From contig DITX01000129.1 of NCBI GenBank assembly GCA_002422225.1, forward strand, positions 12,033 to 21,458: a stretch of 9,426 bases of DNA. The letters are read 5' to 3'. Source of the stretch: Gammaproteobacteria bacterium UBA6173 (lineage in GTDB: Bacteria > Pseudomonadota > Gammaproteobacteria > Pseudomonadales > Pseudohongiellaceae). Positions 6,145 through 9,426 of the stretch are shown piece after piece. Below the pieces are notes generated by a model. The model saw only the letters and a program-made list of their open reading frames with translations. It made no database searches and was not told the origin of the DNA. Both the position numbers and the translations under genes were made by a program. Every line of letters starts with the position of its first letter. The stretch's first letter is position 1.

Positions 6145-6975
6145 TTATCGGCTAGCATTTCTGCGGCGTACGATCATCTTGGTAGTACGCTTGTTTGTCC
6201 TGGTCTTGTAACCCTTAGTTGGAACGCCCCACGGTGATACCGGATGACGTCCACCTGAAGTACGACCCTCACCACCACCCATCGGGTGATCCACCGGGTT
6301 CATCGCAACGCCGCGCACTGTTGGGCGCACACCGCGCCAACGCTTGGCACCGGCCTTACCCAGTGAGCGCAAACTGTGCTCTGAGTTTGAAACTTCACCG
6401 AGCGTTGCGCGGCAATCCGCCAACACTTTGCGCATCTCGCCTGACTTCAGACGCAGAGTTGCATGGTTACCTTCTTTGGCCACCAGTTGAGCGGAACCAC
6501 CAGCGGAGCGCGCAATCTGCGCACCTTTGCCTGGCTTCATCTCAACACAGTGTACTGTGCTACCCAGCGGTATATTACGCAGCGGCAGACAGTTACCTAC
6601 TTTGATTGGCGCATCCTGACCAGACACCAGCGTGTCACCAGCGCTTACTTTAGCTGGGGCAATGATGTAGCGACGCTCACCGTCTGCATACAGCACTAAC
6701 GCAATGTTGGCAGTCCGGTTTGGGTCATATTCCAGACGCTCAACCTTGGCTACGATGCCATCTTTATCACGTCGAAAATCTACAATTCGGTATTTCTGCT
6801 TGTGACCACCACCCACGTGACGGGTGGTGATACGACCAGCGTTGTTACGACCACCCGTTTTTGCTTTGGCGGTCACAAGAGGTGCATAAGGCTCGCCTGT
6901 ATGCAGCTCTTTATTTACTATCTTTACGACAAACCTGCGCCCTGGCGAGGTGGGTTTACATTTTACGACTGCCAT
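6145..6975 (-). CDS. rplB: 50S ribosomal protein L2
   Basis: L2 is among the largest and most conserved large-subunit proteins, needed for subunit joining and for peptidyl-transferase activity. The 276-residue product has an N-terminal RNA-binding OB-like domain (about 40-120, with GGRNNAGRITTRHVGGGHKQKYR) and a C-terminal SH3-like domain (about 125-200), then the loop that reaches the catalytic centre: RGVAMNPVDHPMGGGEGRT, about 220-238. His230 in VDHP corresponds to the functionally critical E. coli His229. The second histidine of the common HPHGGGEG motif is Met232 here. The C-terminal KGYKTRTNKRTTKMIVRRR is typical. The ribosome-binding region AAGGAAGGG overlaps the end of rplW, 15 nt upstream. 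Confidence 0.99.
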   Translation of the reverse strand: MAVVKCKPTSPGRRFVVKIVNKELHTGEPYAPLVTAKAKTGGRNNAGRITTRHVGGGHKQKYRIVDFRRDKDGIVAKVERLEYDPNRTANIALVLYADGERRYIIAPAKVSAGDTLVSGQDAPIKVGNCLPLRNIPLGSTVHCVEMKPGKGAQIARSAGGSAQLVAKEGNHATLRLKSGEMRKVLADCRATLGEVSNSEHSLRSLGKAGAKRWRGVRPTVRGVAMNPVDHPMGGGEGRTSGGRHPVSPWGVPTKGYKTRTNKRTTKMIVRRRNASR

Positions 6976-6990
6976 AACCGCGACCCTTCC

Positions 6991-7290
6991 TTACACCGCT
7001 GTTGCAAAGTCAATTTCCTGACCTTGCGCGAGCTTGACGTAAGCCTTTTTCCAGTTTGATTTTTGACGAATCTTGCCACGCGAAGTGCGCTTTGTTTTGC
7101 CCTTCACATTCAGCACTTGAAGATCCTCAACAGTAACGTTGAACAGCTTCTCGATCGCCTCGCGAATCTCCGGCTTGGTAGCATCGTTGGCAACACGGAA
7201 GGCAATCTGATTGCGCTTCTCAGCCATAATGGCAGCCTTCTCGGAAATATGCGGGCCTACGATAACGGAATACAGTCTCGCCTGGTTCAT
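6991..7290 (-). CDS. rplW: 50S ribosomal protein L23
   Basis: L23 sits at the exit-tunnel mouth and is the main docking point for trigger factor and SRP on the ribosome. The 99-residue product shows the start region VGPHISEKAA (11-20); Glu17 of the SEK triplet corresponds to E. coli Glu18, the key trigger-factor contact. TKPEIREAIEKLFNVTVEDLQVLNVKGKTKR (about 38-68) and the C-terminal SNWKKAYVKLAQGQEIDF complete the family pattern. Its ATG overlaps the rplD stop in an ATGA arrangement, and GAGGAG lies in the rplD end at 7299-7304, so the two are translationally coupled. Confidence 0.98.
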   Translation of the reverse strand: MNQARLYSVIVGPHISEKAAIMAEKRNQIAFRVANDATKPEIREAIEKLFNVTVEDLQVLNVKGKTKRTSRGKIRQKSNWKKAYVKLAQGQEIDFATAV

Positions 7291-7910
7291 GCCAGCATCT
7301 CCTCAACTTTCTTCAGCGCAGGAACGGTCATGATCACCTTTTCGAAACCGATCAAACTAACCGGATCAAGGCCTGCTACATCAAGCACATCAACTTTGTG
7401 CAGATTGCGCGCTGCGAGGTACAAGTTTTCTGCCACTTCGTGCGCAACGATCAATACGTTCTCGACTGCAAACTCTTTCAGCTTGCTAGCCAAATCTTTG
7501 GTTTTGTGCGAATCAAGCGTGAACTGCTCTACCACGATCAATCGATCCTGACGCAGCAGTTCAGACAATATGCTGCGCATGGCGCCGCGATACATTTTCC
7601 GGTTGATTTTTTTGCTGTGATCCTGTGGACGGGCAGCAAATGTCACACCACCTGAACGCCAGATCGGGCTGCGTGTTGTACCCGCACGAGCACGACCACT
7701 GCCTTTCTGACGCCATGGCTTACGACCACCACCGCGCACATCAGACCGAGTCTTCTGCTGCACAGTACCCTGACGAGCACCTGCCAAATAAGTCACAACA
7801 GCCTGGTGAACCAGAGCTTCGTTAAATTCTTTACCAAACGTCTCTTCAGAAACAGAAACGGTTGCTGCACCCGATTGATTACCGAGCTTTGAAAGATTTA
7901 CTTCGATCAT
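7287..7910 (-). CDS. rplD: 50S ribosomal protein L4
   Basis: L4 is an early assembly protein with a globular body and a long loop that lines the exit tunnel. In E. coli it also represses its own operon, both by transcription attenuation and by blocking translation. The 207-residue product has the loop at about 50-98 (TRSDVRGGGRKPWRQKGSGR and SPIWRSGGVTFAARPQDH); Lys69 aligns with E. coli Lys63, a macrolide-resistance site, and is unchanged. The N-terminus is about six residues longer than in E. coli. An AGGGGG ribosome-binding site lies in the rplC end, 3 nt upstream. Whether L4 acts on this operon's different-looking leader cannot be told from the protein. Confidence 0.98.
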   Translation of the reverse strand: MIEVNLSKLGNQSGAATVSVSEETFGKEFNEALVHQAVVTYLAGARQGTVQQKTRSDVRGGGRKPWRQKGSGRARAGTTRSPIWRSGGVTFAARPQDHSKKINRKMYRGAMRSILSELLRQDRLIVVEQFTLDSHKTKDLASKLKEFAVENVLIVAHEVAENLYLAARNLHKVDVLDVAGLDPVSLIGFEKVIMTVPALKKVEEMLA

Positions 7911-7913
7911 CGC

Positions 7914-8567
7914 TTACCCCCTGGACCCGACTGACTTGACGGAAGGACGTACAATCACGCGCGAACCAGTCGCACCGGGAATAGCACCTTTCACGAGCAA
8001 GAGATTGTTTTCGGAATCCACGCGAATTACTTCGAGAGACTGAGTGGTCACGCGCACATCACCGAGATGGCCGGCCATCTTTTTGCCTTTCCATACACGA
8101 CCTGGAGTCTGGCACTGACCAATAGAACCTGGCGCACGGTGCGACAGAGAGTTGCCGTGCGTGGCATCTTGCATACGGAAATTGTGACGCTTGATGGCAC
8201 CCGCGTAGCCTTTACCTTTAGAGGTACCAGTTACGTCGACTTTCTGACCAGCCTCAAACATTGACACGGTCAATTCACTGCCCGGGACAAAGTCAGCAAG
8301 CTCTTGCTGACCAGCACGGAACTCCCAGAGGCCCAAGCCCGCTTCAGTGCCAGCTTTGGCAAAATGCCCTGCTTCGGAACGACTCACACGGGAAGCCTTG
8401 CGCTCACCCATAGTCACCTGAACAGCGCTATAGCCGTCCACTTCCTCAGTCTTGAGCTGAGTAACTCTGTTAGGGCTGACCTCAACCACTGTTACCGGGA
8501 TAGACTCGCCAGCTTCAGTGAATATACGGGTCATGCCGCTCTTTCGACCGACCAAACCAATCGACAT
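7914..8567 (-). CDS. rplC: 50S ribosomal protein L3
   Basis: L3 is one of two proteins that initiate large-subunit assembly; its loop approaches the peptidyl-transferase centre. The 217-residue product (E. coli 209) begins MSIGLVGRKSGMTRIF and has EAGHFAKAG (65-73), VDVTGTSKGKGYAGAIKRH (110-128), and the central loop DATHGNSLSHRAPGSIGQCQTPGRV (134-158). Gln153 aligns with E. coli Gln150, the residue methylated by PrmB; Cys152 replaces E. coli Asn149 next to it. The C-terminal NNLLLVKGAIPGATGSRVIV is typical. A TGAGG ribosome-binding site lies 8 nt before the ATG. Upstream is an unusually long 182-nt spacer holding a tRNA-like element. Confidence 0.98.
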   Translation of the reverse strand: MSIGLVGRKSGMTRIFTEAGESIPVTVVEVSPNRVTQLKTEEVDGYSAVQVTMGERKASRVSRSEAGHFAKAGTEAGLGLWEFRAGQQELADFVPGSELTVSMFEAGQKVDVTGTSKGKGYAGAIKRHNFRMQDATHGNSLSHRAPGSIGQCQTPGRVWKGKKMAGHLGDVRVTTQSLEVIRVDSENNLLLVKGAIPGATGSRVIVRPSVKSVGSRG

Positions 8568-8749
8568 TTTTTGAACCTCATCGTGTACGGGGCTTGAACC
8601 CGCTATGGCTGCTATCGCATTACACCATGTCTGCTTCAGGACAACTTTCGCCCCTTGAGCTCGCTGTTATCAGTGATACTTTTACTGAATCATTTCTCGC
8701 TACTATTAAACAAACCGGCCTAACACAAAACTCTTGATTATTTCAGCCC
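8568..8749 (-). promoter_or_regulatory. 182-nt rpsJ-rplC intergenic region
   Basis: This spacer is far longer than any other gap inside the operon (others are 76 nt or less; the E. coli counterpart is a few tens of nt). It contains no open frame of useful length and no clear terminator. The half next to rpsJ is AT-rich and holds only a poor promoter-like pair. The half next to rplC holds a T-arm-like hairpin inside a longer stem at 8580-8628, ending at the rplC Shine-Dalgarno (8576-8580). A role as a leader controlling rplC and the genes behind it is inference. Confidence 0.6.
8580..8628 (-). promoter_or_regulatory. tRNA-like stem and T-arm upstream of rplC
   Basis: Read on the minus strand, 8628-8621 (ATGGTGTA) can pair with 8587-8580 (TACACGAT) as an 8-bp stem with one G-G mismatch. 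Inside it, directly stacked, CGGG at 8602-8599 pairs with CCCG at 8591-8588 around the 7-nt loop TTCAAGC. The stem-loop fits the tRNA T-arm consensus (G53, TTC, R57, A58, N, Y60, C61). A second small hairpin, TGC-GATA-GCA, lies between them. There is no anticodon arm, no matching 5' acceptor strand of a full tRNA and no CCA, so it is not a tRNA gene. It may be a mimic, a remnant, or chance. Confidence 0.45.
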
Positions 8750-9061
8750 TTACCCAAGACTGATCTGCACTTCAACACCTGCCGCCAGATCCAACTTCAT
8801 CAGTGCATCCACTGTTTTTTCTGTCGGCTCAACGATATCGAGAAGGCGCTTATGCGTTCTGATTTCATACTGATCGCGCGCATCCTTGTTGACATGCGGG
8901 GATATCAATATGGTGAAGCGCTCTTTGTTCGTTGGCAGCGGAATCGGACCACGCACTTGCGCACCCGTTCGCTTGGCAGTATCTACTATTTCCTGAGTAG
9001 ACTGATCGATCAGCCGATGATCAAAGGCTTTAAGCCGGATTCTGATACGCTGATTTTGCAT
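8750..9061 (-). CDS. rpsJ: 30S ribosomal protein S10 (NusE)
   Basis: S10 belongs to the small-subunit head and, free of the ribosome, acts as NusE, which joins NusB on boxA RNA in rRNA antitermination and contacts NusG to link transcription with translation. The 103-residue product matches E. coli S10 in length and differs at only a small number of sites: MQNQRIRIRLKAFDHRLID (1-19), AKRTGAQVRGPIPLPT (about 29-44), KERFTILISPHVNKDARDQYEIRTHKRL (about 46-73), VDALMKLDLAAGVEVQISLG at the end. The GGAG ribosome-binding site is at 9072-9075, 10 nt from the ATG. It is the first gene of its operon, following a strong promoter and a short leader. Confidence 0.99.
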   Translation of the reverse strand: MQNQRIRIRLKAFDHRLIDQSTQEIVDTAKRTGAQVRGPIPLPTNKERFTILISPHVNKDARDQYEIRTHKRLLDIVEPTEKTVDALMKLDLAAGVEVQISLG

Positions 9062-9152
9062 CTAGTCTGCTCTCCAAAAAACTTTTTTAAATTAATCAGT
9101 TACTTTTTATCAGCCACCAAACTCGTTTAGGTACCTGAAAAAAGGAGACGGA
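9062..9152 (-). promoter_or_regulatory. S10 operon leader (5' untranslated region of rpsJ)
   Basis: The predicted transcript starts about 9145-9149, giving a leader near 85 nt, about half the E. coli S10 leader. Two structures are visible on the minus strand. One is a hairpin at 9137-9111: CAG, a mismatch, U-G, ACC, a bulge, then AAA pairing across a CGAG loop. The other is possible pairing of the start of the leader (TCTCC, 9148-9144, followed by six T) with the A run at 9088-9083 and the Shine-Dalgarno GGAGA (9075-9071). No hairpin is followed by a U run, so the E. coli type of L4-dependent attenuator is not apparent. Confidence 0.55.
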
Positions 9153-9181
9153 ATTCTAAGGCTGAAGCCCGCCAGTGTCAA
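9153..9181 (-). promoter_or_regulatory. Sigma-70 promoter of the S10 operon
   Basis: On the minus strand, TTGACA (9181-9176) is a perfect -35 hexamer and TAGAAT (9158-9153) a five-of-six -10 hexamer, separated by the optimal 17 nt. The bases upstream, 9182-9219, are strongly AT-rich (AATAAATAGTTTTG just before the -35) and could act as an UP element, as expected for a ribosomal-protein promoter. It lies between the tuf terminator and rpsJ, so it is placed exactly where an S10-operon promoter is needed. Confidence 0.88.
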
Positions 9182-9219
9182 CAACAAAACTATTTATTAC
9201 TCATTTAGTTCTTATCTAC

Positions 9220-9250
9220 AAAAAGAGGCGACCAGAGGCCGCCTCTTTTT
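9220..9250 (-). terminator. Rho-independent terminator after tuf (two-way)
   Basis: AAAAAGAGGCG at 9220-9230 is perfectly complementary to CGCCTCTTTTT, with position 9240 pairing to 9230 and 9241-9250 to 9229-9220, leaving a 9-nt loop. On the minus strand the GC stem is followed by a run of T, 20 nt past the tuf stop. The A/T runs flank both sides, so it would also stop plus-strand transcription. It isolates tuf from the S10 promoter. Confidence 0.92.
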
Positions 9251-9270
9251 TCAACAAAACGCTTACTGTG

Positions 9271-9426
9271 TTACTTAAGAATCTTGGCAACTACGCCCGC
9301 GCCTACGGTACGCCCGCCTTCGCGAATTGCGAAACGCAGACCATCATCCATAGCAATCGGGTGAATCAGCGTTACAACCAGCTTGGTGTTATCACCAGGC
9401 ATCACCATCTCAACGCCCTCTGGCAG
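9271..9426 (-). CDS. tuf: Elongation factor Tu, C-terminal end (cut by window edge)
   Basis: EF-Tu carries aminoacyl-tRNA to the ribosomal A site as a GTP complex. Only the last 51 residues are present; the reading frame is open to the window end. The translation reads LPEGVEMVMPGDNTK, then LVVTLIHPIAMDDGLRFAIR, then EGGRTVGAGVVAKILK and stop, which is the end of domain 3 and near identical to E. coli EF-Tu. The position just upstream of rpsJ fits the last gene of a str operon (rpsL-rpsG-fusA-tuf), so this is probably the copy called tufA, but the upstream genes are not in view. A terminator follows the stop. Confidence 0.97.
   Translation of the reverse strand: MPEGVEMVMPGDNTKLVVTLIHPIAMDDGLRFAIREGGRTVGAGVVAKILK

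Noticed and set aside
6277..6282. Loss of the second histidine in the L2 HPHGGGEG motif (Met232) as a functional defect
   Set aside because: The critical His230 is intact, and I recall HPMGGGEG from other bacterial groups, so this is probably tolerated natural variation.
7063..7551. Plus-strand open frame of 162 codons over rplW and rplD
   Set aside because: The longest antisense frame, but it overlaps two well-supported genes and looks like an antisense shadow without family features.
8580..8680. A complete tRNA gene between rpsJ and rplC
   Set aside because: The T-arm is good, but no 5' acceptor strand complementary to the 3' side lies at the right distance, no anticodon arm can be folded and there is no CCA end.
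8690..8740. A promoter inside the rpsJ-rplC gap (GTTTTG ... TAATAG on the minus strand)
   Set aside because: The -35 match is poor and the second option, TTGTGT, has only 14 nt to the -10. This is within chance for an AT-rich spacer.
1..9426. Mobile elements, CRISPR arrays, toxin-antitoxin or defence genes
   Set aside because: The window is filled edge to edge with conserved translation genes. No repeats, transposase frames or spare coding space are present.

Overview
The window is a continuous block of translation-machinery genes, all read from the minus strand. Gene order is identical to the S10 and spc ribosomal-protein operons of Escherichia coli: tuf | rpsJ-rplC-rplD-rplW-rplB-rpsS-rplV-rpsC-rplP-rpmC-rpsQ | rplN-rplX-rplE-rpsN-rpsH-rplF-rplR-rpsE-rpmD-rplO. 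The EF-Tu gene at the right edge and the L15 gene at the left edge are cut by the window ends. Protein sequences are gammaproteobacterial in character: long zinc-free S14, S10 almost identical to E. coli S10, short L30, L5 and L6 clearly of the E. coli type. Base composition looks moderate. I cannot name a genus; a free-living, non-enteric gammaproteobacterium is the safest inference.

Region by region, in the direction of transcription (right to left): the 3' end of tuf (9271-9426); a strong, two-way intrinsic terminator (9220-9250); a near-consensus sigma-70 promoter (9153-9181) that starts the S10 operon; a short leader of about 85 nt holding a hairpin and a possible pairing over the rpsJ Shine-Dalgarno; rpsJ; then a 182-nt gap before rplC, by far the largest space inside the operon, which contains a tRNA-like T-arm and stem ending next to the rplC Shine-Dalgarno. 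From rplC to rpsQ the genes are packed with gaps of 24 nt or less or with small overlaps. A 76-nt gap separates rpsQ from rplN, where E. coli starts its spc operon; here it carries a 12-bp palindrome but no promoter or terminator I can defend. From rplN to rplO packing is again tight, the largest gap being 40 nt upstream of rplF.

Together the genes supply eight small-subunit proteins (S10, S19, S3, S17, S14, S8, S5 and no others) and fourteen or so large-subunit proteins, including the polypeptide exit-tunnel set (L4, L22, L23, L24, L29), the peptidyl-transferase-centre neighbours (L2, L3, L16) and the 5S rRNA binders (L5, L18), plus the factor that delivers aminoacyl-tRNA. All intact genes appear full length, with no frameshift, insertion or mobile element. 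The coding content is ordinary housekeeping; the points worth a second look are the non-coding stretches at the S10 promoter/leader, between rpsJ and rplC, and between rpsQ and rplN.
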